DNA from: Leptospira biflexa
GTDB taxonomy: Bacteria; Spirochaetota; DYNZ01
Direction: 5' to 3'
DNA length: 64,000 nt
Assembly: GCA_020720805.1 (NCBI GenBank)
Contig: DYNZ01000002.1
Location: 65,861 to 129,860 of the forward strand
A model generated the notes under the pieces. It worked only from the letters and a program-made list of their open reading frames with translations, did no database searches and was not told the origin of the DNA. How positions within the stretch are numbered: the stretch's first letter is position 1; every line of letters starts with the position of its first letter. This document shows positions 55,555-64,000 of the stretch, one piece after another. Both the position numbers and the translations under genes were made by a program.

Positions 55555-56724
55555 TCAGGAGTGATATATATGCCATTGCTGCTTGTTCCTGGAAAAATTG
55601 TGGAGGTATGTCTGGTAGCTTGCAGCAATCTCCTCCAGAGATGCTCCTTGTTCTATCATAGTTCGCATGGAAGAGCTGCCGCTAAGAATATCAAATGCAG
55701 GGTGGCTGGTATTAAATTCATAGCCATCGCGCAAAAATGAAAAATGTTGCGGGTATAGATCGTGCACAATCTTTGTAATCGCAATACCAACAAGAAAGGC
55801 CGGTACAACCCGTCGATCTGTAATATGTAAAAATGCGCCGCCGACCACCATCTCCTTATACTTGTGAAATGTTGGTTTAAAATATGTGGGTCGAAAAACG
55901 ATTCCAGGTAGAGCGTATCTTTGCAAGGCAGCGCAAAAAATATCTGGATCGATAAATGGGGCGCCGCAATGGAGAAAAGGTCTGGTTGTTCCTCTCCCTT
56001 CTGAAATATTTGTGGCCTCCAGGAGGCACATTCCCGGGTAGATGTATGCAGTGTCAATGTCCGGCATATTGGGTGAAGGCATGACCCAGGGTAGTTCTGT
56101 ATGGTCGAAATCGTCTCCGCGCCGCCAGTTTTCCATAGGGAAAGTATCAAGTGGCAGATCCAGCTTCTCCTGAAAAACATAATACCGAGCCAGTTCTGCC
56201 GCTGTTAATCCATGACGGACTGGAACTGAGATTTCCCCCACAAAGGAGTGATAATCTGCCTCAAGGGGAGTCCCATCGATATCCTGTCCATTGATGGGGT
56301 TGGGGCGATCCAGTACCAGTATCTCCAAACCTTTTTGGTGAAGCCGGCGCAAAATATAGGCTAAGGTGATTACGAAGGTATAGTATCTGGTGCCGATATC
56401 CTGTATATCGAAAATGAGGAGATCAATGTTTTGCAAATCGCTTTCGTTGGGGAATAGTGACTGGTAGTCGCTTCCATAAAGACTGACAACGGGAATAGCG
56501 CCTGGCTGTTGACTGGTTACTGCGACCTGATCCTGCTCTGTGGCATAGAGACCGTGTTCGGGACTAAAAATTTTATGGATGCGCAATCCTTTCTTTGCGA
56601 GAATTTGCCAGCTGTATTTTAGGTCAGAGCTGACGGATGTCTGGTTGACGATAAGACCAATATTTCGCTTTTGATACCGGTCGCATTGCATTATGAATCG
56701 ATCCAGTCCGCTAATTGTCTTCAT
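55555..56724 (-). CDS. namZ: NamZ-type exo-beta-N-acetylmuramidase (GH171, DUF1343) without signal peptide
   Basis: 389 residues. Family motifs are GLIVNQTSV (about 23-31), FSPEHGLY (53-60), LIFDIQDIGTRYYTF, DRPNPINGQDIDG, PSPNMPDI, and NISEGRGTTRPFLHCGAP. Characterised NamZ in Bacillus is secreted and removes MurNAc from the non-reducing end of muropeptide or disaccharide chains. This protein starts MKTISGLDRFIM with no signal peptide, so it should be cytoplasmic and act on imported MurNAc-GlcNAc. Its start overlaps the murU stop by 14 bases. Confidence 0.88.
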   Translation of the reverse strand: MKTISGLDRFIMQCDRYQKRNIGLIVNQTSVSSDLKYSWQILAKKGLRIHKIFSPEHGLYATEQDQVAVTSQQPGAIPVVSLYGSDYQSLFPNESDLQNIDLLIFDIQDIGTRYYTFVITLAYILRRLHQKGLEILVLDRPNPINGQDIDGTPLEADYHSFVGEISVPVRHGLTAAELARYYVFQEKLDLPLDTFPMENWRRGDDFDHTELPWVMPSPNMPDIDTAYIYPGMCLLEATNISEGRGTTRPFLHCGAPFIDPDIFCAALQRYALPGIVFRPTYFKPTFHKYKEMVVGGAFLHITDRRVVPAFLVGIAITKIVHDLYPQHFSFLRDGYEFNTSHPAFDILSGSSSMRTMIEQGASLEEIAASYQTYLHNFSRNKQQWHIYHS

Positions 56725-57700
56725 TGCGATTCTCCCGATACGAATTGCCTTGTAGGCTAAAGAGCGATGATTGCATCAGAACAGCATTCCTCAGTATCGG
56801 AGGAATTTCAACCTGTTTTTGTTGCCAGATGAGACTGTTTTCAACCAGGCAATGGTCGGGTAGAGCATGGATATCATCGATGATGCAATTTTGTATGTGA
56901 AGATCTTTTTTTTTGTCTTCATAAAACTCGATATAGGGAGAAGGCCAGGGCAGTCCGCTTCGGGAGCCATTGCCCCATTGCCATCGAATTTTTTTGACAA
57001 ATTCTGCGAATGGCCGATACCCATGGAGATTCAAGCTAGTGTACGCTTCCCATGTTCCGATATCCTGCCAATGCCTTTGATGCAGATGCCAATTAAGTCC
57101 AGTGGTCTCGATAAGGCCGGTAAAACCTGTTGTTACAATGGAGGAGAATCCAGCGCAGAGGTGTTGTAGAATTGATGAAGAGAAAATTCCTATACCAGTA
57201 TAGATAAAATCGGTTTTAATTTCCGTGCCGCGCAGGTTGCGAAAATCGACGACCTGATCTCCCTGCACGCCAACCCAGCCAATAGAGTTGGCATCGGGAG
57301 TTTGGTATAGCAATAATGTTCCTCCCTGACGCCGCTTGGAAAAAATATTTATAAGTTCAAATAGATTCACATCCGCAATAATATCGGCATTCATCAGCAG
57401 TATGTCATCATTCCCAAAAAAATCAGCGCATTTTTTTAGGCCACCTCCAGTTCCCAAGATCGTCTCTTCCACGGAGATAACGATCTCCATATCCATCTGG
57501 AGGGATCGAATAAATGCAATGATGGCTTCGGACTTGTAATGGGTATTGATGCAGACCTGGCGAATACCTGCCGTACGCATCTGCAGAAGAGGAAATAGTA
57601 AAGAGGGAATATTCCAAACAGGAAGAAGCGGTTTGGGATATATTTCCGTTAAAGGGCGGAGCCTTTCTCCAAAACCAGCGGCAAGGATAAACCCTTTCAT
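56711..57700 (-). CDS. murU: MurU-like MurNAc-1-phosphate uridylyltransferase with C-terminal extension
   Basis: 329 residues. The nucleotidyltransferase motif FILAAGFGERLRPLTEIYPK opens the protein; TILGTGGGLKKC, LMNADIIADV and TTGFTGLIETTGLNWHL follow. MurU of Pseudomonas is about 220 residues and makes UDP-MurNAc from MurNAc-1-P. The extra 100 residues have short hexapeptide-like turns (IQNCIIDDIHALPDHCLVEN) as in other sugar-nucleotide pyrophosphorylases. Four-base overlap with the AmgK-like gene supports a joint role. Confidence 0.8.
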   Translation of the reverse strand: MKGFILAAGFGERLRPLTEIYPKPLLPVWNIPSLLFPLLQMRTAGIRQVCINTHYKSEAIIAFIRSLQMDMEIVISVEETILGTGGGLKKCADFFGNDDILLMNADIIADVNLFELINIFSKRRQGGTLLLYQTPDANSIGWVGVQGDQVVDFRNLRGTEIKTDFIYTGIGIFSSSILQHLCAGFSSIVTTGFTGLIETTGLNWHLHQRHWQDIGTWEAYTSLNLHGYRPFAEFVKKIRWQWGNGSRSGLPWPSPYIEFYEDKKKDLHIQNCIIDDIHALPDHCLVENSLIWQQKQVEIPPILRNAVLMQSSLFSLQGNSYRENRNEDN

Positions 57701-58704
57701 GTCGCGCCTGACCCGTGCAGGCTTTCTTTGCGTAGAATGCGAATGATACGCAGGATTTTTGCAGTTATTTCATTCTCCTTATCAGTGTGCAGGTAAGATA
57801 ACGTTCGTATGAGAGCATCCTGATAACGGTAATTTCGGTTTTTGGAAATTTGATAAAAAAAAGTTCCCATCGCTTTCAGGTTTCGTTGCAGGGCCATGAT
57901 CATATAGTATGTTGTGTACTCCTGAAAATCCCAGCCAAACAGTTCGCCGCAGGAATCATAATGGCGATGAATTAAATATTGTTGCAAATCAAATTTGATC
58001 TCCCTGTAAGAGTCGCGAAGCAGCGATACAAGATCGTAGTGGGGCAGACCAAGCCTTGCATCCTGAAAGTCGATCAGGCAAATCTGGCTTTGTTGAATAT
58101 GGATGTTGCGACAATGAAAATCGCGGTGGTTGAGGACAAATTTTTTTGGGATGTCGAGAAATTCAGCTAAGTATAAAAATTCCTTCTCAAGGATCCGGAT
58201 ATGGTTTGGCTGTAGCTCCTGGAGAAAGCCGCCATCTCTTCCATACTTTAAAAAGAAAAAAAGTTCCTCGGAAAGTTTTTCACGTCCAAAGGCCAGGTCA
58301 AAGGGCACCATGTTTGTATTGATAGAAATTTTTTGAATTGATATCATGGCGGTTAACGCCAATTGATAGAGATCTTTTAGTTCACTCCCGCCTTGTGAGG
58401 CCGCCTGCTCTAAAGCCAGGTCGCCACAATCCGATACTAGCAGGTAACCGCTGGCAGAATCGATGGTGTGAATATCGGGAACTGAGATACCCTGGCTACG
58501 GAACAGGGATTGAACCAGAGCGAAACGGTATCCGTTTTTCTCTGCTAATGGCAATAAAGGATCGTGACACAGGATGTAGCTATGGCTATCGCTTGCGATG
58601 CGAAAATATTGGCGGGTGGAGGCGTCACCGGCAAGGGGTATGATGGAGGTAACCCCTTGACCCGGCAAGCTTCGCCGAAGAAAGGCAAGCAGAATCTCAT
58701 CCAT
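57697..58704 (-). CDS. amgK: AmgK-like anomeric MurNAc/GlcNAc kinase
   Basis: 335 residues of the aminoglycoside phosphotransferase fold. GDASTRQYFRIASDSHSYIL is the nucleotide region, and the catalytic loop NHRDFHCRNI with the metal site LIDFQDARLGLPHYDLVSLL are typical. AmgK phosphorylates MurNAc and GlcNAc at C1, feeding MurU. It starts ten bases after the carboxylase subunit B gene and overlaps murU by four bases. Confidence 0.85.
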   Translation of the reverse strand: MDEILLAFLRRSLPGQGVTSIIPLAGDASTRQYFRIASDSHSYILCHDPLLPLAEKNGYRFALVQSLFRSQGISVPDIHTIDSASGYLLVSDCGDLALEQAASQGGSELKDLYQLALTAMISIQKISINTNMVPFDLAFGREKLSEELFFFLKYGRDGGFLQELQPNHIRILEKEFLYLAEFLDIPKKFVLNHRDFHCRNIHIQQSQICLIDFQDARLGLPHYDLVSLLRDSYREIKFDLQQYLIHRHYDSCGELFGWDFQEYTTYYMIMALQRNLKAMGTFFYQISKNRNYRYQDALIRTLSYLHTDKENEITAKILRIIRILRKESLHGSGAT

Positions 58705-58714
58705 AATTAATCCG

Positions 58715-60748
58715 TTAGAGGCTCTTTTTCTCTAGTTCAAACAGAAGTTGACCCTCGACCACGGATTCGTTGAGATTGACTCCAATGTGGACAATCTGGG
58801 CGTTATACGGCGCCATTACAGCGTTTTCCATTTTCATCGCCTCCAGGTTGATAATCTCTTCGCCTTCATGCACAATGTCTCCTACCTTTAGCGCGCCGCG
58901 CTGGGGGTTTCCGATGCGCCACACGTTGCCATTGATTGGCGCTCCAATCTGCGCAGGCCCTTTGGCAATGCGGATTTCGCCCTTTTTTGCCCGGGGCGTT
59001 GCTACTGCGTACACGCTTGTTTTATTATTCACCCGCATAACCACATGAATAAAACCTTCGTGCTCGCTGCCTATAGAGACAATTTCTATGCAGTAGGGCT
59101 TGCCATTGAAATCGAACATCACCTGGTCACCTGGATTTTTTAATCCTTCGCGCCAAACTCCCGTTGGCAGAACCAGGGGCGCCTGACCATACTCTTCCCG
59201 GAATGTGAAAAAAATCAGGGCGTCTTTGGGGTGCATCAGATAGAGGATAAACTCCTCATCACTGGCGGGTCGTCCCAGATGTTCTTCGAGAGTCATCCGC
59301 AATTTTTTCAGGTCATCATCAGGGATAGATTCTAATGGAGAGTCCTCGCTACGATTTTTTTTCCTTTCTTGCCACTGGTCGCCAAATGCGCTACGATACA
59401 CCCAGTCAGCCGGCCATCCCATAGGCAGCTTGCCATAACGTCCTGTGATCAGGTTCTTAAAATCTCCAGGAGCATTACGGAACAGTTCCAGCATCTCATC
59501 CTGCTCCTCTTTTTTCAGCTTTTTGAAATCCTGGTTTAATTCGTCAACAAATCTGGAAAGAAGGTTAATAATATTTTGCACACCCCGGCGTCCCTGCTCT
59601 TTACTGTACTTGTTGACTATACCGCTACAGGTAACCCATGTTATTTGTGAGCCTGGAGTTACGTCAAAATATTTAATGATTCTATTGTAAAGGGACATCA
59701 CTTTTAGGATTTCAGGCATCAGGTCAATAAACCCATTTTTTTGAGCCTGCTCAAAAGAGCTTGGAAAAGCGCCACCGGGCATTTTATGCTGAGTGACCGT
59801 GTGGTCAAATCCTTTGAAAGGGGATTCTGCCCACTCATAGTGACCGATCCAATCGCGAACCTTCTGGCTTGCAAGTTCAGCCTGATCTCTTTCCAGAATC
59901 ACAGAGATGCCGGATTCAACGAGATAGGCCTGCGTGCCGAGAATGGGGGGCTGGCCGTAGAATCTGGTTAAGGAGTCCTCTTGAACATCCAGGATTGAAG
60001 CTCCGGCCTGCGCTGCCGCTAGCAAGGCAGGTAGCGCTAGACCGTCTGTTGCGTGGCGATGGTATTGTACTATTAGATCTGGATAGGCCTGCTTGATGGC
60101 GTCCACCAGGTTGTGAATGCGTTTCGGACTACCAACACCGGCCATATCCTTGATGCATAAAACAATTTCATCTGTACCGGAGCTTAATGCTACGATTTCC
60201 CTCACCAAGCCAAGATAATAGTCATTGGTAGTCCAATCTGCCTGGGTGAACGAAATCGCCGGTTCAAACAGTCTCCCCCGGTTCATGACTGTTTCTGCTA
60301 CTGCGCGCATATTGCGGATATCGTTCAGGAAAGAGAAGCACCGCCAGACATCTATATCTACGTTAGCTACTACATATTCGATGACATTGCGCGGATAAGG
60401 ACGGTATCCCCAGAGATTCGTTTCACGAATCAAAGTCTGCAACAGAACGCTCGGCATCTCCTGGCGCAGCAACTGGATTTCCTCAAAGGGATCTTCACGG
60501 CGGTTCATAATGCCGACATGCCAGCGGGCGCCGCCATGGCACTCTGCGCTGAATAGGTTCATTTTTTCATAATGAGGCGCGAGCGAGGAAAGGTCACTGA
60601 TGCGCAATCTGTTTTTATAGTCTGACTGACCGGCATCGCGCATGCCTGTCGAGGTCAACATGACACCTTGCTGGCTTCTTAGTTTATAAATAATTTCCCT
60701 GGGGGACATCCCCGGTGTGATACTGTTTTTTTTTAATTTCTGGTTCAT
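58715..60748 (-). CDS. pycB: Biotin-dependent carboxylase subunit B (carboxyltransferase plus biotin carrier), pyruvate-carboxylase type
   Basis: 677 residues from ATG 60748 (AGGAG eight bases upstream; overlap TAATG with subunit A). The HMGL-like carboxyltransferase domain (about 25-300) shows AECHGGARWHVGIM, the LCIKDMAGVGSP carboxylated-Lys region and QYHRHATDGLALPALLAAA. A PycB-type domain follows, and a C-terminal biotinyl domain carries EAMKMENAV with biotinylated Lys639. With subunit A it should carboxylate pyruvate to oxaloacetate. OadA-type oxaloacetate decarboxylase is the alternative, but no membrane beta subunit is present and a biotin carboxylase is. Confidence 0.85.
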   Translation of the reverse strand: MNQKLKKNSITPGMSPREIIYKLRSQQGVMLTSTGMRDAGQSDYKNRLRISDLSSLAPHYEKMNLFSAECHGGARWHVGIMNRREDPFEEIQLLRQEMPSVLLQTLIRETNLWGYRPYPRNVIEYVVANVDIDVWRCFSFLNDIRNMRAVAETVMNRGRLFEPAISFTQADWTTNDYYLGLVREIVALSSGTDEIVLCIKDMAGVGSPKRIHNLVDAIKQAYPDLIVQYHRHATDGLALPALLAAAQAGASILDVQEDSLTRFYGQPPILGTQAYLVESGISVILERDQAELASQKVRDWIGHYEWAESPFKGFDHTVTQHKMPGGAFPSSFEQAQKNGFIDLMPEILKVMSLYNRIIKYFDVTPGSQITWVTCSGIVNKYSKEQGRRGVQNIINLLSRFVDELNQDFKKLKKEEQDEMLELFRNAPGDFKNLITGRYGKLPMGWPADWVYRSAFGDQWQERKKNRSEDSPLESIPDDDLKKLRMTLEEHLGRPASDEEFILYLMHPKDALIFFTFREEYGQAPLVLPTGVWREGLKNPGDQVMFDFNGKPYCIEIVSIGSEHEGFIHVVMRVNNKTSVYAVATPRAKKGEIRIAKGPAQIGAPINGNVWRIGNPQRGALKVGDIVHEGEEIINLEAMKMENAVMAPYNAQIVHIGVNLNESVVEGQLLFELEKKSL

Positions 60749-62205
60749 TACATCCACTCCTGCGGTCCCAGAGCAGAAACCCTGGCGACAAACTTGGCAA
60801 TTTTGATGATCTCATCCTCACTGTCGATATCCTGAAATTTGGAAACCAGTTCAGCCATGTGCTCTTCAATGAAATGGGTAGAAAATTCTCCCTTTTGGAA
60901 ACTCTCATGCCGTATAATACTCAAAAGCAGAGGGACAAGAGTTTTCACTCCTTCGATACGAATACTCTTACTGAGGGTTCGATCCATCGCTCTTATAGCA
61001 AAATCCCGGTTTGGTCCAGCGGTCATAACCAGCATAAAGAGAGAATCATAATAGGGCGGAATATCTGACCCTTCGTATGCCCCCTGAGCCACGCGCAGAG
61101 CTGGTCCATGGTGAACCTGCAGGCGGCTGATTTTTCCGAATGAAGGACTGAAATTTTTTGGATCTTCGGCGTTGATCCGTACCTCCAATGCCCAGCGGTT
61201 GGGGTGGATGTCAGCCTGAGAAAAGCCGATCCGTTTTCCTTCAGCGATATCCAGCATGATGCTGACAATATCGAGACCTGTTATCAATTCAGTGATACCA
61301 TGCTCCACTTGGAGACGGGTGTTGACTTCCAGAAAGTAAAATTTATTGGTGGTCGAGTCAAATAAAAACTCCACGGTGCCAGCCGAGGTATAGCCGATTT
61401 CCCGCATTAGACGCACCGCCGTAAAGCATATTTCTGTACGCAGGTCATTGTTGATTGACGGCGATGGAGCTTCTTCGATAATTTTTTGATTACGTCGTTG
61501 TAGAGTGCATTCCCGTTCATACAGGTGCATAACGTTATTGAAACTATCAGCGACAATCTGTACCTCAATATGACGTCCGTGGTCAATAAATTTTTCAACA
61601 AGGAGCTTGTCGTCTCCGAAAGATTTTTTTGCTTCGGAGCGTGCTTTGTCAATGGCATTTTCCAATTCCTTGTCAGAATTGACTTTGACCATTCCCTTGC
61701 CGCCACCTCCCTGCGCCGCTTTAATTAAAATAGGAAAGGAGACGTTATCCTCTTTCATCCAATCACGGATCTCCTTTGCCGCTTTGACATTGTTAATGCC
61801 CGGAACTGTCGGAACATTAGCCTTGGCTGCAAGTTTTTTGGCCTCCATTTTATCGCCCATAGCTTCAATGACTTCGGGTGATGGGCCGATCCAGATAAGG
61901 CCGGCATCATTGACCCTGCGCGCAAATTCGGCATTCTCTGCCAGGAAACCCCAGCCAGGGTGAATGGCGTTCGCGCCGGTTTCCTTGGCCGCGTTGATCA
62001 ATCGATCCATATTCAAGTAGGACTCTAGCGGCGGAGCTTCGCCGATGTGCACCGCCTCGTCGGCTACCAGAACGTGATGCGCAAGCCGATCTGGCGTACT
62101 GTAAACAGCTACGGTGGGAATCTGGCGATCGCGGCAGGTGTTCATGATGCGAACCGCAGGCACACCTCGGTTGGCAATCAGAATTTTACTGATCTTCTTT
62201 TCCAT
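60748..62205 (-). CDS. pycA: Biotin carboxylase subunit A of two-subunit pyruvate carboxylase
   Basis: 485 residues. ATP-grasp features are KILIANRGVPAVRIM, HPGWGFLAENAEFA, the Gly-rich loop QGGGGKGMVKV, RECTLQRRNQKIIEEAPSP and FLEVNTRLQVEHGITELITG. It carboxylates biotin on subunit B with ATP and bicarbonate. It is the first gene of the minus-strand run pycA-pycB-amgK-murU-namZ. AGGAGACA lies upstream of the start codon. Confidence 0.9.
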   Translation of the reverse strand: MEKKISKILIANRGVPAVRIMNTCRDRQIPTVAVYSTPDRLAHHVLVADEAVHIGEAPPLESYLNMDRLINAAKETGANAIHPGWGFLAENAEFARRVNDAGLIWIGPSPEVIEAMGDKMEAKKLAAKANVPTVPGINNVKAAKEIRDWMKEDNVSFPILIKAAQGGGGKGMVKVNSDKELENAIDKARSEAKKSFGDDKLLVEKFIDHGRHIEVQIVADSFNNVMHLYERECTLQRRNQKIIEEAPSPSINNDLRTEICFTAVRLMREIGYTSAGTVEFLFDSTTNKFYFLEVNTRLQVEHGITELITGLDIVSIMLDIAEGKRIGFSQADIHPNRWALEVRINAEDPKNFSPSFGKISRLQVHHGPALRVAQGAYEGSDIPPYYDSLFMLVMTAGPNRDFAIRAMDRTLSKSIRIEGVKTLVPLLLSIIRHESFQKGEFSTHFIEEHMAELVSKFQDIDSEDEIIKIAKFVARVSALGPQEWM

Positions 62206-62290
62206 AAAACAATGTCTCCTGTGTGGGCGATGTTATAGCGTTCTCAGCTTCTTTCTGGAACTATGCATCAGAGATGAAAAACGTTTTCGT

Positions 62291-62334
62291 ACCATACAAA
62301 ATGGCAGTTCAATCCGACAGCTATTTTGTATGGT
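62291..62334. repeat. 12-bp inverted repeat next to repeat copy C
   Basis: ACCATACAAAAT (62291-62302) pairs perfectly with ATTTTGTATGGT (62323-62334) around a 20-base loop. It starts about 85 bases upstream of pycA and ends 9 bases before repeat copy C. It could be an operator or leader hairpin of pycA; it is not found beside copies A or B. Confidence 0.5.
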
Positions 62335-62342
62335 TATTTGCT

Positions 62343-62550
62343 ATACTAAAGGCATTTGGGTTTTCGGATATCGCATGGCAATGCCAGCGATGTCGACGCG
62401 CCCTTTAGCCAGTATTTACTGTTTGCAATGGACTTTGTCCTGCAACCGTTAATGCCAAGGTCGATAAGGACGCGGTTATGGCATTGCCCAACCGGTCAAA
62501 TTCGATGCTTATTGGTATAAAACCCGAGAACCAAAGTGTTTCGAGTATAT
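62343..62550. repeat. Dispersed palindromic repeat, copy C (long form)
   Basis: The left part (62343-62414) and right part (62511-62550) match copies A and B, but about 95 bases are inserted between them after CCCTTTAGCCAGTA. The insert has its own inverted repeat, AATGCCA near 62450 with TGGCATT near 62479. The piece TTCGATGCTTATTGG before the right end also appears in the tail of copy A, so the family is built from modules. No coding potential. Confidence 0.8.
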
Positions 62551-62838
62551 AAACCGGGCTAATTCTTTTTCGAAAAACTCTAAATAAAATCTCGCTAAGC
62601 AAAAATAAAATTAACGGATCTGTGTCAATGTTTTTTTGTGAGGAAAATTATCACTATCCATCGAAGATATTTGTTATGTCGTATTATGAATCGAAAAAAA
62701 CTTCGAATTGATCTCAAATTCAAAAAAAACAAAAATGGTTGTTGCTGAAAAATCGAGATTTAGGGAGAGTATACTTAGCGGTCAAAATCAAACAGAGATG
62801 CCTGATGCAAAGAGCCGCCATGATCAAAGGAAGTTAGG

Positions 62839-64000
62839 ATGAACCCAAGGTCTATGATCGTAACCTCTCTTTTTGTTTTATGGGCGGCCTTCGCTGGATG
62901 CTCCCGGGAACAACCTGCGCACGTTCAGGATGAATATTCCAAGTCGCGCCAGTCAGGCCAGCAGCAGGGTGATGTAAGAGGCTTGTCCAGCAAGGCTATT
63001 TCAGATAAAAAAAAGGAGGAAGTAAAGCTTAACTATATTGAAAAATTTTCTAATCCAGTGGTCAAGACATCAATGGCTACTGTTTCTGAGGCGTTAGCAG
63101 ATGCTTCAGAATTTGACCCATCCTCATTGAGTAATAAATACCATAGAAATATCAACCAGCTTCACTATTCGCTGGACGATCGTGCCCTTTTTTCAGCGGA
63201 AGGAAGCGGTTTTTATGTTTGGGATGTGGTCACAAAACGGCGTATTTTAAGTTCAAAAAAAAAGAAATATATTCAATCATGTCAAAATATTTTTGTTGCT
63301 TCCGATGGCAATCGCGTATTTACACTTGAGAGCGGTTATAAAGTCCGCATTCTGGATATAAAAAGGAGAAAATATCGTTCAGAGATAGATTTCTATCCCA
63401 CAATCAAAGCGTTTGGAAGCGGACTGATTCGCCGCATAGGGGAGGATGCGAATGCCTCTATGTGGGTTTTGATCACGCAGAAGGAGGGGGCATTCTCCTA
63501 TAGCTATTCCCGTCAAAGCGTTGAGGATATTTTTACCACGGAAAATCGGTTTCTTTATTCTGGTCATTTTACTCGAGATGGACGTTATGCAGTTTTGCAC
63601 CCTATTGGCGGAGAAAGCCAGTTTATTGTATGGGATCGCAGAGAACGAGTTATAAAATATGAGCCAACAAATCGGGATGTAGGAGGTTACATCCAGACGG
63701 TTACGCTTCATCCGGCGGATAACGTATCAGCCATTATCATGATAAGCGATATTCTTGTGCTAAATCTGGAAACACAAAAAATTATTCAAAGAATCAGCTT
63801 TCCCCGCGCAGCACGAATCATCCAGTTTACGGAAAATGGTAAATATCTGGCTGCTGCCGCTTTCCCGGATATTGCAAACAAGGCGGAGGGCTATTCTGTT
63901 TATCTTTTTGATTGGCGTACAGGGAAAAAAATGGTTCGCATAGGAGGTCAGGCCGAGCAGATTACGGCTTTTGCCATAAACCATGCTGTCACCCAAGCGG
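62839..64000 (+). CDS. Beta-propeller-like lipoprotein, 3' end outside the window
   Basis: 387 codons are visible with no stop, so the gene continues past the window. AAGGAAG lies five bases before the ATG. The signal ends at a lipobox AAFAGC (Cys21). After a charged linker (about 22-95) come repeats of about 45 residues ending in the WD-type pattern: FYVWDVVTKRRIL, YKVRILDIKRRKY, FIVWDRRERVIKY, ILVLNLETQKII and YLFDWRTGKKMV. This fits a WD40/YVTN-type propeller exposed in the periplasm or on the surface. Function unknown. Confidence 0.75.
   Translation, partial: MNPRSMIVTSLFVLWAAFAGCSREQPAHVQDEYSKSRQSGQQQGDVRGLSSKAISDKKKEEVKLNYIEKFSNPVVKTSMATVSEALADASEFDPSSLSNKYHRNINQLHYSLDDRALFSAEGSGFYVWDVVTKRRILSSKKKKYIQSCQNIFVASDGNRVFTLESGYKVRILDIKRRKYRSEIDFYPTIKAFGSGLIRRIGEDANASMWVLITQKEGAFSYSYSRQSVEDIFTTENRFLYSGHFTRDGRYAVLHPIGGESQFIVWDRRERVIKYEPTNRDVGGYIQTVTLHPADNVSAIIMISDILVLNLETQKIIQRISFPRAARIIQFTENGKYLAAAAFPDIANKAEGYSVYLFDWRTGKKMVRIGGQAEQITAFAINHAVTQA

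Larger units (their letters stand above)
62206..62838. other. Divergent intergenic region with hairpin and repeat copy C
   Basis: About 630 bases between pycA and the terminal lipoprotein gene. It holds an inverted repeat at 62291-62334 and repeat copy C at 62343-62550. The remainder (62551-62826) is AT-rich and shows no gene. The ribosome site AAGGAAG for the terminal gene lies at 62827-62833. Confidence 0.6.

Noticed and set aside
58715-60748. Oxaloacetate decarboxylase alpha subunit (oadA)
   Set aside because: A biotin carboxylase subunit is coupled to it and no membrane beta/gamma subunits are present.
62114-62452. Frame across the pycA start region and repeat copy C
   Set aside because: It overlaps pycA antisense, then reads repeat sequence, and has no family pattern.
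1-64000. tRNA, rRNA, CRISPR array, prophage or IS transposase
   Set aside because: No cloverleaf, conserved rRNA, spacer array or transposase motifs were found on either strand.

Overview
The window is 64 kb of ordinary bacterial chromosome, about 45% GC by eye, with standard genetic code, mostly Shine-Dalgarno starts and tightly packed operons. Many products carry lipoprotein or Sec signals, and there are outer-membrane barrels, an OmpA-type anchor and a TonB-dependent receptor. The cell is therefore diderm. The mix (PorV/UPF0164-like barrel, several TPR, HEAT and LRR lipoproteins, two orphan TAXI binding proteins, a PilZ protein, single-domain regulators) fits a free-living member of the Spirochaetota best, but this is inference and no rRNA marker is present. 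No tRNA, rRNA, CRISPR array, transposase, phage or plasmid gene was seen.

Layout. 260-10592 (+): seven translationally coupled envelope genes (TPR lipoprotein, PorV-like barrel, second barrel, lipoprotein with a TonB-C-like domain, TonB-dependent receptor, PD40/OmpA protein, M28 peptidase). 10602-12596 (-): SUMF1-fold lipoprotein with an unknown C-terminal half. 13194-14693 (+): APC permease, followed by repeat copy A. 14862-21051 (-): D-2-hydroxyacid dehydrogenase, flavodiiron protein, TAXI protein, SulP-STAS-cNMP transporter. 21112-25237 (+): LRR lipoprotein and an unknown secreted protein. 25240-26889 (-): possible MACPF protein. 27114-28130 (+): second TAXI protein. 28223-29295 (-): arsC-aquaporin pair. 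29324-33787 (-): CsgG/FlgO-like HEAT lipoprotein, then an SPL-family radical SAM enzyme with an unknown partner. 33976-36875: secreted unknown and two TPR-like proteins. 37068-47108 (+): ribF, GT4, PilZ, panC, ychF, TPR lipoprotein, radical SAM, histidine kinase, receiver, uxaC. 47151-51230 (-): kdgK, uxaA, uxaB, with repeat copy B upstream. 51535-53886 (+): penicillin-acylase-family lipoprotein. 53995-62205 (-): Na+/solute symporter, NamZ, MurU-like, AmgK-like, and a two-subunit biotin-dependent carboxylase. Repeat copy C and the start of a beta-propeller-like lipoprotein close the window.

How the genes work together. UxaC, UxaB, UxaA and KdgK make a near-complete galacturonate-type route to KDPG; the aldolase is not here. 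The run pycA-pycB-amgK-murU-namZ plus a symporter reads as uptake of peptidoglycan sugars, intracellular cleavage by a NamZ with no signal peptide, phosphorylation, and conversion to UDP-MurNAc, bypassing MurQ. The first operon looks like one envelope machine with a substrate receptor, a TonB-like lipoprotein and a peptidoglycan anchor.

The most noteworthy non-coding feature is a dispersed palindromic repeat in three copies (14705-14862, 51340-51446, 62343-62550) with imperfect terminal inverted repeats and mosaic structure. The best candidates for undescribed biology are this repeat, the seven-gene envelope operon, the carboxylase/MurNAc salvage operon, the SPL-like enzyme that appears to lack the photoproduct-lyase cysteine, and the MACPF-like protein.
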